A DNA stretch of 64,000 bases from Paenibacillus ihbetae. Lineage in GTDB: Bacteria > Bacillota > Bacilli > Paenibacillales > Paenibacillaceae. The DNA lies in NCBI RefSeq assembly GCF_002741055.1, contig NZ_CP016809.1:1116001-1180000 (forward strand), in the 5' to 3' direction. Positions 29,069 through 36,798 of this stretch are shown here, piece after piece (position 1 is the stretch's first letter; every line of letters starts with the position of its first letter). The notes under the pieces are model-generated. The model was not told the origin of the DNA, ran no database searches, and was given only the letters and a program-made list of their open reading frames with translations. The position numbers and the translations under genes are program-made.

Positions 29069-29506
29069 TTACTTTCGCTTACGGCTGTTCTTGATCAAGG
29101 TCATACGCCGCGAATGGCGCAGCCACGAATAATACGACTTCAGGTCGCGAAGCTCGATCGTCTCCGACATGCGTCCCAAAAAAGTCACGATAATCATCCG
29201 ATGCAGCGGGTTGCCGATAAGATCACGCTCATCCTCCAGCTCGGAAAACTCCGCTACCACGACCAAATCATCGTCAATTAAATAAACGTCCTGTTCATTG
29301 CGGTAGTACGGCACGATCCGGTTCTGCTTCAGGCATTCCCACATCCATGCCCCGATTTCCTCATGGGTCGTGTCATCGCCCTTTACCCGATCCGTATACC
29401 GGCTTCTCGCATGATTGGTGACGACGATGTCAGCCACTTTTTTATCATTCAATGTAATATAAAACGGCTCGTATGTGCTCCAACGCTCAGTCCCTTTGTC
29501 GCGCAT
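29069..29506 (-). CDS. Conserved-looking protein of unknown function
   Basis: 145 residues; family not recognised. It has no signal peptide, membrane segment or Cys cluster, so it is probably cytoplasmic. The N-terminal half contains VTNHARSRYTDRVKGDDTT, a pattern of alternating basic and acidic residues; the middle is a beta-rich stretch (VYLIDDDLVVVAEF, MIIVTFLGRM); the C-terminus is strongly basic (HSRRMTLIKNSRKRK). The His-Ala-Arg-X-Arg pattern and basic tail suggest nucleic acid or nucleotide contact, but this is only inference. GGAGAG lies 11 bases before ATG 29506. Codon use looks like that of its neighbours. Confidence 0.7.
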   Translation of the reverse strand: MRDKGTERWSTYEPFYITLNDKKVADIVVTNHARSRYTDRVKGDDTTHEEIGAWMWECLKQNRIVPYYRNEQDVYLIDDDLVVVAEFSELEDERDLIGNPLHRMIIVTFLGRMSETIELRDLKSYYSWLRHSRRMTLIKNSRKRK

Positions 29507-29766
29507 GGAATATCACTCTCCACCAAATGGGTCTTTATATCTATGTATATATACCCAACATATTACATCATTCCACTAGGATTCACAAGATTGAAACCTT
29601 GCTTCTTGTGAACATTTACCGAAAATTTAGTAATTCCTCTAGTTGTATCTATATTATCGACGGAGATTCCGATTTATTCCAATCTATTTCAGCTATTGCC
29701 GATAATTTTTATAAAAATGAAAATACGGTTCTCGGTCGGATCACCGGCTCTCCCCGGCGGACGACG
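29507..29766. other. AT-rich spacer with inverted repeat
   Basis: About 260 bases, more A+T-rich than its surroundings. A perfect 9-base inverted repeat, TTCACAAGA (29582-29590) and TCTTGTGAA (29604-29612), lies about 75-105 bases upstream of the unidentified gene at 29506, where an operator could be. TA-rich bases near 29535-29555 could hold its -10 box. No gene is seen. Confidence 0.5.
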
Positions 29767-29791
29767 AAAAAGCGGCCCGAAAAGGGCCGCT
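29767..29791 (-). terminator. Rho-independent terminator after ylbG
   Basis: Minus strand AGCGGCCC-TTTT-CGGGCCGCT followed by TTTTCG, 84 bases past the ylbG stop. Confidence 0.85.
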
Positions 29792-29874
29792 AATCCGCTT
29801 GCTGCAACCTGTGGTTGCCTTATGTTCGTTTCTGACTGTCTTTAAACCAGCGCCTTATAAGGCTTATCTGCAGT

Positions 29875-30138
29875 CTATGGACCGTAGAACTTCGCCTTGT
29901 CAGGACCTTTGCTGTTATATTCCGTCTTAATCTCGTTCCGGTAAGAGCGTTCGATCTTGCGAACATATGATAATCTCCGGATATTCTTCATCGTTTCCTC
30001 GGCACGGTCCGCGTTGACGTACATCACAACGTAATGCATCCGGCGTGAAATATAATGCACGCTGCCGTACTTCTCCAGATTCCTCGCTGCCTTTACATCG
30101 CTGACCCATATAATAAAACCGGTACGTTCCGCCAACAT
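29875..30138 (-). CDS. ylbG: YlbG family protein (DUF2129)
   Basis: 87 residues. Matches the YlbG family: an N-terminal strand ERTGFIIWVSD, then LEKYGSVHYISRRMHYVVMYV and a C-terminal KAKFYG-like end. It is a small cytoplasmic protein of unknown biochemical role, almost always next to ylbF. Here it follows the ylbF homologue by 47 bases, on the same strand, as in B. subtilis. AGGA and TTAGG lie just before ATG 30138. Confidence 0.88.
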   Translation of the reverse strand: MLAERTGFIIWVSDVKAARNLEKYGSVHYISRRMHYVVMYVNADRAEETMKNIRRLSYVRKIERSYRNEIKTEYNSKGPDKAKFYGP

Positions 30139-30185
30139 CCTAAGGTCCTCGCCTCGCTTTCATTCTCTTATCGGCAAACAGCGCT

Positions 30186-30623
30186 TTATCCGCACTGGCA
30201 GGCACCGCCGCTGCCGCAGCCCTTCTTCGGAAGAGGATCGTTGCTAGGGACCTTGATGCTGCTCGAAACCGAGAAGGCAATTCGCTCGGACATTGAGTGC
30301 AGAAGATCATCCAGGTTCTTCTCCGCCTGCTTGAACCGGACGACCGGTTCAAAGGCTTCCAGCTCCGCCTCCACCTTGCTGACCTCATCCTTCGCCGAAT
30401 GGTAGTTCGGATGGAAGTGGCCGAACCGCTGCGTCTCCTCGAACAGCTCCTTCTTGGCTTCCAGCTTCTTGATCAGGCTCTGGATGGCCGGATCACGCTC
30501 AACCGCCTGCTTCCAATATAAATAATCCGCCACTTCGACGGAAGCATTAATCATATCGCCGATCTCGTAGGCATAGGTGAGCACCTCGGCCATATCGATC
30601 GTGTTTATTTCCGATACGCTCAT
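30186..30623 (-). CDS. ricF: RicF/YlbF family regulator of mRNA processing
   Basis: 145 residues, mostly helical. In B. subtilis YlbF (RicF) forms the Y-complex with YmcA and YaaT, carries iron-sulfur clusters, and steers RNase Y processing, biofilm, competence and sporulation. The family core RFGHFHPNYHSAKDEVSKVE is present (residues 70-95), and the C-terminus holds three Cys in KKGCGSGGACQCG, matching the B. subtilis cysteine tail. Start chosen at ATG 30623, with GGGATGAG close ahead; a 45-base longer frame begins at 30668 without a ribosome site. Confidence 0.88.
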   Translation of the reverse strand: MSVSEINTIDMAEVLTYAYEIGDMINASVEVADYLYWKQAVERDPAIQSLIKKLEAKKELFEETQRFGHFHPNYHSAKDEVSKVEAELEAFEPVVRFKQAEKNLDDLLHSMSERIAFSVSSSIKVPSNDPLPKKGCGSGGACQCG

Positions 30624-30720
30624 GAACTCATCCCGCTTCTCTATTAGATTCGTCCCTTGCTTGTGCATTCGTGGACTCTTCCATCATAGCATAACGCACG
30701 TCTCTTAAGAAGGGGGGAAT

Positions 30721-32499
30721 TCATACGCTTCCAGGGAGAAGCAGGCGCATTTCTCTCCATTGTCCTTCGCCAAGCTGCACGACCGACTCCGGGCCGCCTG
30801 AGTCGGGTGGATACAGGGCGCCCGTCATTTTCCAGGGGTTTCGCCCAAGCTCGCGCGGAATAAATTCCATCCGCCTTCCATCGATCGAAATTTCCAGTTT
30901 TACGGATAAAGCGAGCGCCTGCTCCATCATTTGTTTGGCCGTTGAGCTGTGGTAAGCCCGCCATTCCTTCGTCCACATCGCAGGAATCCGCGTGAGATCC
31001 GGGAGCAGGGAGTCGATATCGGGCACCTGCTCCTCCATCCCATTCGGCTCGCTCCGGGCTTCGTCAAAGCCACCAACCCGCTCCTCGCTCCCAGCCGCTG
31101 CGGAATCCAGAGACCAGGGCAGCGAATAGCGGTTGATTCCGGCACCGGCTACATCGGCAAGGTCGGCAAGGTCGGCAAGGTCGGCAAGGTCAGCGTTGCC
31201 CTGCCGAAGCCGGTTGGCCGGCGGATGGGGGCGATTCCCTGAATCGTCCTCCATGCCCCACTGGACGATCGCTGTCCGGACGTGGTCAGGGAATCCGGCT
31301 GCCGACCCTTTCTCGAGCAGCTCGATGATCTGATCCGGATCAATGCCTGCCCTAACGGCATCCAAGACCGAGTCCCGGGTCAGCCGATAAACCGACATGA
31401 CGTCATCCGATAACCGTTCCGTACACAGCGCAGCCTGAAATCTCAGCGTATACGGAACGTCGGGCGGGATCAGGATGTCGAAATCGGGCTGAATATACAG
31501 CCGGCCGCATTCTGCCTCGCTGCTTACGATATCCCCGGAAAAAGCCGGCGCCGGGGATGGCGTTATCCGCCACCGGAATACGATGCTCCCGTCGCCATCC
31601 GCTCCGAGGTCGATGTACCCGCAGCCGGCCAGCAAACGAAGCCATGGAAGGACATCCCCGGCGTTTAACCGGTTGCTGGTGCCGGAGTCCTCCCCCTTCT
31701 GACTGTCGTCATAGCTTTCCGCCAGGAGCAGAACCGGATCGATCCATCGGCCGGAAGGCAGCGACGGATCGCACAGGCGCCAGACGAAATGCTGGTAGGC
31801 CGGATTCTCCGGAATGCAGCGTTCCATGAGCATGAAGAGGAGCCTGTTGTCCATCGCTTCGCGCGAAAGCTTGAGCCATTCTCCGAGAGCCCGGCGGTTA
31901 ATAATCAGCCCGTGGCGCTCGACGGCGGCAAGGCCGAGGGACTGAAGCAGGTCCAGAATAAGCGCTACTTGGGGCGGATACGCTTCATGCTGCGTGAATC
32001 GGAGCACCGCCGCATCCAGATCGGCAGGAGAAAGGGCGGCGATTTCCTCCAGCCGCCGGATATGCTTCTTGTGCAGTACGCCGCGGGATGTAACGGCTAA
32101 AGAGGTTTTCAGGGCGTAGACCAGCGTATTGAATACATCGAGCGATATGCCGGCACTCCCTTCCTGCAGCAGCCTGGAGGGCTCTGCGGCCTCCGGGACT
32201 GACTGCAAGCCGCAAAACGACGATTGAAGGGAACCGAGCTGATGAAACGGAATAAAGTACTCCCACTCGTTCCATCCTTTGCTTGCCGCCCTAATCCATC
32301 CCCGTCTTCGCAGGAGCTGCACCCCGAGCTGCACCTCCGCGCCGCTCAAACGCGGAATGATCAAAGTACGCAGATGGTCCTCATTAAAGGGCCGCCCGGC
32401 GAACCTGCGCCAAATCGAGCAAAGCACCGTACGCTCCAAGGGACGCAGCTGATCCAGGCTGGCCGTTCCTCCGCTTTCATGATTCCCCATCGCCGTCAT
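30721..32499 (-). CDS. Helicase-associated protein, partner of XPB-like helicase
   Basis: 592 residues. Overlaps the helicase stop by four bases (ATGA), so the two are translationally coupled. Resembles the proteins with an XPB/Ssl2-type C-terminal domain found beside bacterial XPB helicases (as Rv0862c beside Rv0861c in mycobacteria). N-terminal winged-helix pieces (residues 15-85), a helical middle, and a domain near 340-400 (RLYIQPDFDILIPPDVPY). No helicase motifs are visible. A 9-base tandem repeat makes Ala-Asp-Leu repeats near residues 437-450. Role inferred: a DNA-binding or regulatory partner of the helicase. Confidence 0.78.
   Translation of the reverse strand: MTAMGNHESGGTASLDQLRPLERTVLCSIWRRFAGRPFNEDHLRTLIIPRLSGAEVQLGVQLLRRRGWIRAASKGWNEWEYFIPFHQLGSLQSSFCGLQSVPEAAEPSRLLQEGSAGISLDVFNTLVYALKTSLAVTSRGVLHKKHIRRLEEIAALSPADLDAAVLRFTQHEAYPPQVALILDLLQSLGLAAVERHGLIINRRALGEWLKLSREAMDNRLLFMLMERCIPENPAYQHFVWRLCDPSLPSGRWIDPVLLLAESYDDSQKGEDSGTSNRLNAGDVLPWLRLLAGCGYIDLGADGDGSIVFRWRITPSPAPAFSGDIVSSEAECGRLYIQPDFDILIPPDVPYTLRFQAALCTERLSDDVMSVYRLTRDSVLDAVRAGIDPDQIIELLEKGSAAGFPDHVRTAIVQWGMEDDSGNRPHPPANRLRQGNADLADLADLADLADVAGAGINRYSLPWSLDSAAAGSEERVGGFDEARSEPNGMEEQVPDIDSLLPDLTRIPAMWTKEWRAYHSSTAKQMMEQALALSVKLEISIDGRRMEFIPRELGRNPWKMTGALYPPDSGGPESVVQLGEGQWREMRLLLPGSV
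31154..31189. repeat. Tandem repeat of TCGGCAAGG, 4 copies
   Basis: Four perfect 9-base copies with a partial fifth, inside the helicase-partner gene. On the coding strand it gives repeated Leu-Ala-Asp. As a multiple of three, copy-number change would keep the frame. Confidence 0.9.
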
Positions 32500-34316
32500 G
32501 TGCTTGATGCCTCCCTTTTGCCCGCCGGCTTCCGCTCGTTGCGGCCCGAAGCCCGCTTCGCATCCGCAGGGGCGGGTGCCGCCTCCTCCATGACGGTCAT
32601 CGCATGATACTCGTACCCCTGCTCAATCAAGAACATGCGGCGGCGCAGCGCAAATAATTCCTCGCGGCTGTCCTCGGTTACGAGCGTATAGAAATGCGCC
32701 TTGTTCTCACCTTGCTTGGGCCGCAGCAGCCTCCCCAAACGCTGGGCTTCTTCCTGACGCGAGCCGTAGCTGCCGGAAACCTCGATAGCGACCGACGCAT
32801 CCGGCAGATCCACCGCAAAATTGGCAACCTTCGAGACGACCAGCAGCCGGGTCTCCCCGCTGCGAAAAGCGGCATACCATGCATGCCGTTCATTCTGCGC
32901 CATCCGCCCGGTAATGAGCGGGGCCTGCAGCCGATCGGCAATGGCCTTCAGCTGATCCAGGTACTGGCCGATAACGAGAATCTGTGCCCCCGGATGGCGC
33001 TCGATAAGCCGGATCAGCGTTGGCAGCTTGACCGGATTCTCGGCCGCGAGCCGATACTGCTCCCGCTTTCCGGCAGCCCGGTATTCGGCTCTCAGATGCG
33101 AAGGCATCGGAACCTTAACCTCCAGGCAGTCCACCTCGGCGATCCACCCCTGATCCTCGAGCTCCTTCCACGGCATCTCATACCGCTTCGGACCGATCAG
33201 TGAAAAAACGTCATGCTCCCGTCCATCCTCGCGGATCAGCGTGGCCGTCAGCCCCAGACGCCTCGTCGCCTGGATATCGGCGGTGGCGCGAAATACCGGG
33301 GCGGGCAGCAGATGAACCTCATCGTATATGATCAGCCCCCAGCGGCGTTCGTTGAACAGCTTCATATGAAGCTGCTCGTCTCCCTTGCCCCGCCGGTGCG
33401 TCAATATCTGATACGTAGCGACGGTGACCGGCCGGACTTCTTTGCGATGTCCGGAATATTCGCCGATGTCCTCCGGGGTCAGCGTCGTTTTCTTTAATAG
33501 CTCATCGACCCACTGTCTGACCGAGGTCGTATTGGAAGTAAGGATCAGCGTCTCGCACTGCAGCTCGCGCATTGCCGCCATGCCGATTACCGTCTTCCCC
33601 GCCCCGCACGGCAGCACGATCACGCCGCTGCCCCCTGCGCCTCCGGCATCCCGAATGGATGCGGCCGCCTCGCGCTGGTAATCGCGAAGCTGAAAGCCCT
33701 GCCCGTTCTCCTCCATGCGGGGATCAGAAGCTTCCGGAATACATGCGCTGCCTGGATTTACGGACACCTGAACGGTTTCTCCCCGCCACCGGATATCCAA
33801 ATGCTGCCCGTCCTGGTATCCCGCATGGTCCAGTACCGGATAGCCCAGGCGCGTCAGCTCCTGCTTCAATAAGCCGCGCCGGTCCGCCGGGACCTCCGCT
33901 TCCCTGGATGAACGGAAGACGAGCCCGATGTCCGCCAGCGCGCGAAGTGGGCGCAGCTCGTTCAGCAGCGGCTCGCTGTCGCTGCGCAGAAGCAGATGCT
34001 GCTCCTTGCCCGGATGCGGGAGCAGAGACAGCTGCCCGTAACGGGTGACAAGCTGGCGGATTTCCGCCAGAACCTGCGACGGAACCTCCCATCTGGCCAG
34101 CCCTTGCAGGCTGGAGCAGATCGTTTCGGCGCTCATCCCGCTTGCGGCGGCATTCCAGAGCGATAACGGGGTGATGCGATATGTATGAAACGACGAAGGA
34201 CTTTTGAGCAGATCGGCATACTGCGACAGCTGCCGGCGGGCCTGCTCGAATTCGGGGTGTGCGGTCTCAAGCAGAACGGTCCGATCCCTTTGGACGATGC
34301 ATGGCTTCGGGGTCAT
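32496..34316 (-). CDS. XPB/Rad25-type DEAD/DEAH helicase
   Basis: 606 residues. Superfamily 2 DNA helicase of the XPB type. Motifs: Walker A PCGAGKTVIG (near residue 240), SNTTSVRQW (Ia), DEVH box in IIYDEVHLLP, and TATLIREDG, holding the RED motif that marks XPB proteins; then VANFAVDLPD (V) and QRLGRLLRPKQG (VI). The N-terminal 210 residues may hold a partner or damage-recognition domain. In eukaryotes and archaea XPB opens DNA in repair and transcription; the role in bacteria is unsettled. Start ATG 34316 with AAGGAGGAA nine bases ahead, though the frame opens further. The C-terminal 40 residues are a basic Ala/Lys/Arg tail. Confidence 0.9.
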   Translation of the reverse strand: MTPKPCIVQRDRTVLLETAHPEFEQARRQLSQYADLLKSPSSFHTYRITPLSLWNAAASGMSAETICSSLQGLARWEVPSQVLAEIRQLVTRYGQLSLLPHPGKEQHLLLRSDSEPLLNELRPLRALADIGLVFRSSREAEVPADRRGLLKQELTRLGYPVLDHAGYQDGQHLDIRWRGETVQVSVNPGSACIPEASDPRMEENGQGFQLRDYQREAAASIRDAGGAGGSGVIVLPCGAGKTVIGMAAMRELQCETLILTSNTTSVRQWVDELLKKTTLTPEDIGEYSGHRKEVRPVTVATYQILTHRRGKGDEQLHMKLFNERRWGLIIYDEVHLLPAPVFRATADIQATRRLGLTATLIREDGREHDVFSLIGPKRYEMPWKELEDQGWIAEVDCLEVKVPMPSHLRAEYRAAGKREQYRLAAENPVKLPTLIRLIERHPGAQILVIGQYLDQLKAIADRLQAPLITGRMAQNERHAWYAAFRSGETRLLVVSKVANFAVDLPDASVAIEVSGSYGSRQEEAQRLGRLLRPKQGENKAHFYTLVTEDSREELFALRRRMFLIEQGYEYHAMTVMEEAAPAPADAKRASGRNERKPAGKREASST

Positions 34317-34366
34317 CGTCGATTCCTCCTTTGGCATGAATTTTGCGAAAAATGGTCTCAGTTCCT

Positions 34367-34411
34367 AAAAAAAAGAAGTCCACATCCAAACAAGCATTGG
34401 ATCTGAACTTC
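34367..34411 (-). terminator. Rho-independent terminator after M20 amidohydrolase gene
   Basis: Minus strand GAAGTTCAGATCCAA pairs with TTGGATGTGGACTTC (two non-Watson-Crick positions), then TTTTTTTT. Confidence 0.8.
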
Positions 34412-34478
34412 CCCTTATGATCTATAGGATTGCCAAAAATCGCCCGTTCATGCGCCTGCCTTAAAGACGGCAGGTTCT

Positions 34479-35648
34479 CTAGCCTTCCTCCCTGCAGCTT
34501 GACACCATCTCCACGAGCAGCTGAACGCCGTAGCGCATCGCCTCTTCATCGAAATCAAACATCGGATGGTGGTGCGGGTATACCGCATCTTTCTGCGGGT
34601 TCCCTGCGCCCACGAACATGAAGCAGCCCGGAAGCTTCTGCAGATAGTAAGCGAAATCCTCGGCCGGCATCAGCTTCGGCGACAGCTGTACCTGCCCTTC
34701 TCCGAACACCTTCGGCGCAATGCGGAAGAACCGGGCCGTCTCCTGCTCATCATTCACCAGGGCCGGATAGCCGATCAGATAACGGACCGACGATTCCGTG
34801 CCATAGGTTTCGGATACGGTGCGGGCCATCATTTCGATCCGCTCGCGGATCAGCGTCCGCGTAGCCTCGTCGAACGTGCGCACCGTTCCGGTAATCCGGC
34901 AGGACGATGCGATCACGTTCTGCGCCGTGCCTGCCTGCATCGTTCCGATCGTGACAACCGCAGGCTGCAGCGGATCGACCGTTCGGCTGACGATCGTCTG
35001 CAGCTGCATGACAAGCGCAGCCCCGGCTACAAGCGCATCCGCCGTCACATGCGGCATCCCGCCGTGACCGCCGCGTCCGGTAATATCGATGAAGAATTCA
35101 TCCGCAGCGGCCATGAGCGGCCCCGGGGCGCTTGCTGCGGTGCCGACAGGGAGCGGCGTCCACAGATGAAGACCGTAGACCACGTCGGCGCCTTCGATGG
35201 CACCGTCCTTGATCATCTCGATCGCCCCGCCGGGGCATACCTCCTCGGCAGGCTGGAACATGAACCGGATTTCGCCCGGAAGCTCCTCCCGGTATGTGCT
35301 GTAGTAAGCGGCTGCTCCAAGCAGCATGGAGGTATGGCCGTCATGTCCGCAGGCATGCATCACTCCGGGAACGCTGGATTTGTATTCACAGCTCTTGCCG
35401 TCCTCGATCGGCAGCGCGTCCATGTCCGCTCGCAGGACGATTGTTTTTCCAGGCTTGTCGCCCCTTAAAATGCCAATGACGCCGTAACCGCCGACATCGG
35501 TCTTGACCTCGAGGCCGAGCTCCCGCAACCGGTCCGCAACAAATCTCGAGGTTTCCTTCTCATGATACGATACTTCCGGATTCATATGTAAATGACGTCG
35601 CCACTCTACCATTCGCGGAAACCACTGTTCCCAAAATGCTTCCTTCAT
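34479..35648 (-). CDS. M20 family metallo-amidohydrolase
   Basis: 389 residues. Cleaves N-acyl amino acids or related amides with two metal ions. Family features: RRHLHMNPEVSYHE at the start, ADMDALPI, HACGHDGHTSM, FQPAEE (metal-binding and catalytic Glu), TGRGGHGGMPH (dimerisation domain His), and a C-terminal HHHPMFDFDE. It is of the HipO/AmhX/N-acetyldiaminopimelate-deacetylase type; the substrate cannot be fixed. It is followed by its terminator. The Nudix gene lies 33 bases upstream on the same strand, so the two are probably co-transcribed. Start: ATG 35648; a TTG at 35651 is also in frame. Confidence 0.9.
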   Translation of the reverse strand: MKEAFWEQWFPRMVEWRRHLHMNPEVSYHEKETSRFVADRLRELGLEVKTDVGGYGVIGILRGDKPGKTIVLRADMDALPIEDGKSCEYKSSVPGVMHACGHDGHTSMLLGAAAYYSTYREELPGEIRFMFQPAEEVCPGGAIEMIKDGAIEGADVVYGLHLWTPLPVGTAASAPGPLMAAADEFFIDITGRGGHGGMPHVTADALVAGAALVMQLQTIVSRTVDPLQPAVVTIGTMQAGTAQNVIASSCRITGTVRTFDEATRTLIRERIEMMARTVSETYGTESSVRYLIGYPALVNDEQETARFFRIAPKVFGEGQVQLSPKLMPAEDFAYYLQKLPGCFMFVGAGNPQKDAVYPHHHPMFDFDEEAMRYGVQLLVEMVSSCREEG

Positions 35649-35681
35649 CAAGCTTCATCATCCTCCCCGAACTATGAACGA

Positions 35682-36185
35682 TCATTCGATCGAAATGTAA
35701 CCGTTAAGGCTCCCCAGAAGCAGGCCGTGTCCGACCATAGCGTCTGCGCTGCCCTGCTGAACCTTTCGGAACACGTCCCGAAGCGGAACCCATACGGCAG
35801 CCACGTCGTCATCGTCCGGACGGCGGTCCAGAGCGCGGTCCGGCTTCACCGCATCCGTAAAAAAATAATGCACCTTCCGGTTCGCGAGCGAAGCCATCGG
35901 GTATGCACTGCCCATATAGCTCAAATCCTTGCACAGAATGCCCGCTTCCTCTTCCAGCTCGCGCCGGGCGGCTGCGGCTGCCTCTTCCCCGGGACGGACG
36001 GTCCCTCCGGGAAGCTCCCAAGTCATCTCGTCCACCGCTTCCCGATACTGGCGCACCAGCAGCAGGCACCCTTCATGAAGCGCGACCACCGAGGCTGATT
36101 CCGGCAGCTGGTCGAATACAACGATTTCGTGCTGATCGTTCTCCTCTACTGCATAATATTCCGTCCTGTACACGGTCCGGTTCAT
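35682..36185 (-). CDS. Nudix hydrolase, ADP-ribose pyrophosphatase type
   Basis: 167 residues. The Nudix box is complete, GGTVRPGEEAAAAARRELEE followed by EAG (residues about 59-81), which binds the catalytic metal. A strand-rich N-terminus (VVFDQLPESASVVAL) and an acidic loop (RRPDDDDVAAVW) match ADP-ribose pyrophosphatases, but the substrate is inferred. Start: ATG 36185, with GGGGAG five bases ahead; the frame is open 23 codons further upstream without similarity. It precedes the M20 amidohydrolase. Confidence 0.88.
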   Translation of the reverse strand: MNRTVYRTEYYAVEENDQHEIVVFDQLPESASVVALHEGCLLLVRQYREAVDEMTWELPGGTVRPGEEAAAAARRELEEEAGILCKDLSYMGSAYPMASLANRKVHYFFTDAVKPDRALDRRPDDDDVAAVWVPLRDVFRKVQQGSADAMVGHGLLLGSLNGYISIE

Positions 36186-36440
36186 TTCGCTCCCCGCCTT
36201 TCGCTGAATGATAAACCATATGAATATATAACCGCGCGGATGGAAAGCGTACATTTCAAAACCGATCTGCTCCTCGTTTTATTCTAACAGAAAAGAGGAA
36301 TGCCTGTCGTCACCAAAATATCTTCTGGATACATGGTCTCAAATTGAAGCCGGGCGGGCGCTACAGGCTTGCAGAAGTTCTTGAAACATACTATCATATT
36401 AAAGAACTTTGCTAGGAATATTAAGGGGGTTTATGACCAC

Positions 36441-36788
36441 ATGATTTTTGAAAATACAGGCTTAGACGGATTACACAGCGATTTGGCTTACCTCGACGAA
36501 TGTGCGGAAAAGGTAGGATTCATTCGCTGGCAGTGGGAATACTACCGCGCTACATACGATTTGAAAATCGAAGATAAAAAGAACCAGGCAGAATACTTCC
36601 TGCGCATCAACACGCGCGCCGTGGAAGGCAGGCTGGAGAAGCCTGACACCATTCTTAAGATTGAAGCCGTCTATATGGGCAAGGCTACCTTCCCTCACGG
36701 TCTGGAGTATGAGAGCATGGCGCCTCAGCCGGTCATGAATGTGGCCACCAAGAAGATTCAGGAGCTGAAAGCTCTGCTGGAAGCGTAG
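36441..36788 (+). CDS. YugN-like family protein
   Basis: 115 residues. Matches the YugN-like family of Bacillales (small acidic protein, function unknown): MIFENTGLDGLHSDLAYLD at the start, FIRWQWEYYRATYDLKIED in the middle, and a C-terminal helix VATKKIQELKALLEA. No signal peptide or membrane segment. Start ATG 36441, with AAGGGGG 11 bases ahead; the frame extends upstream to 36369 with a basic segment that lacks similarity. It is directly followed by ftsW, ten bases away, so both are in one transcript. Confidence 0.8.
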   Translation: MIFENTGLDGLHSDLAYLDECAEKVGFIRWQWEYYRATYDLKIEDKKNQAEYFLRINTRAVEGRLEKPDTILKIEAVYMGKATFPHGLEYESMAPQPVMNVATKKIQELKALLEA

Positions 36789-36798
36789 TGGTTACGCC

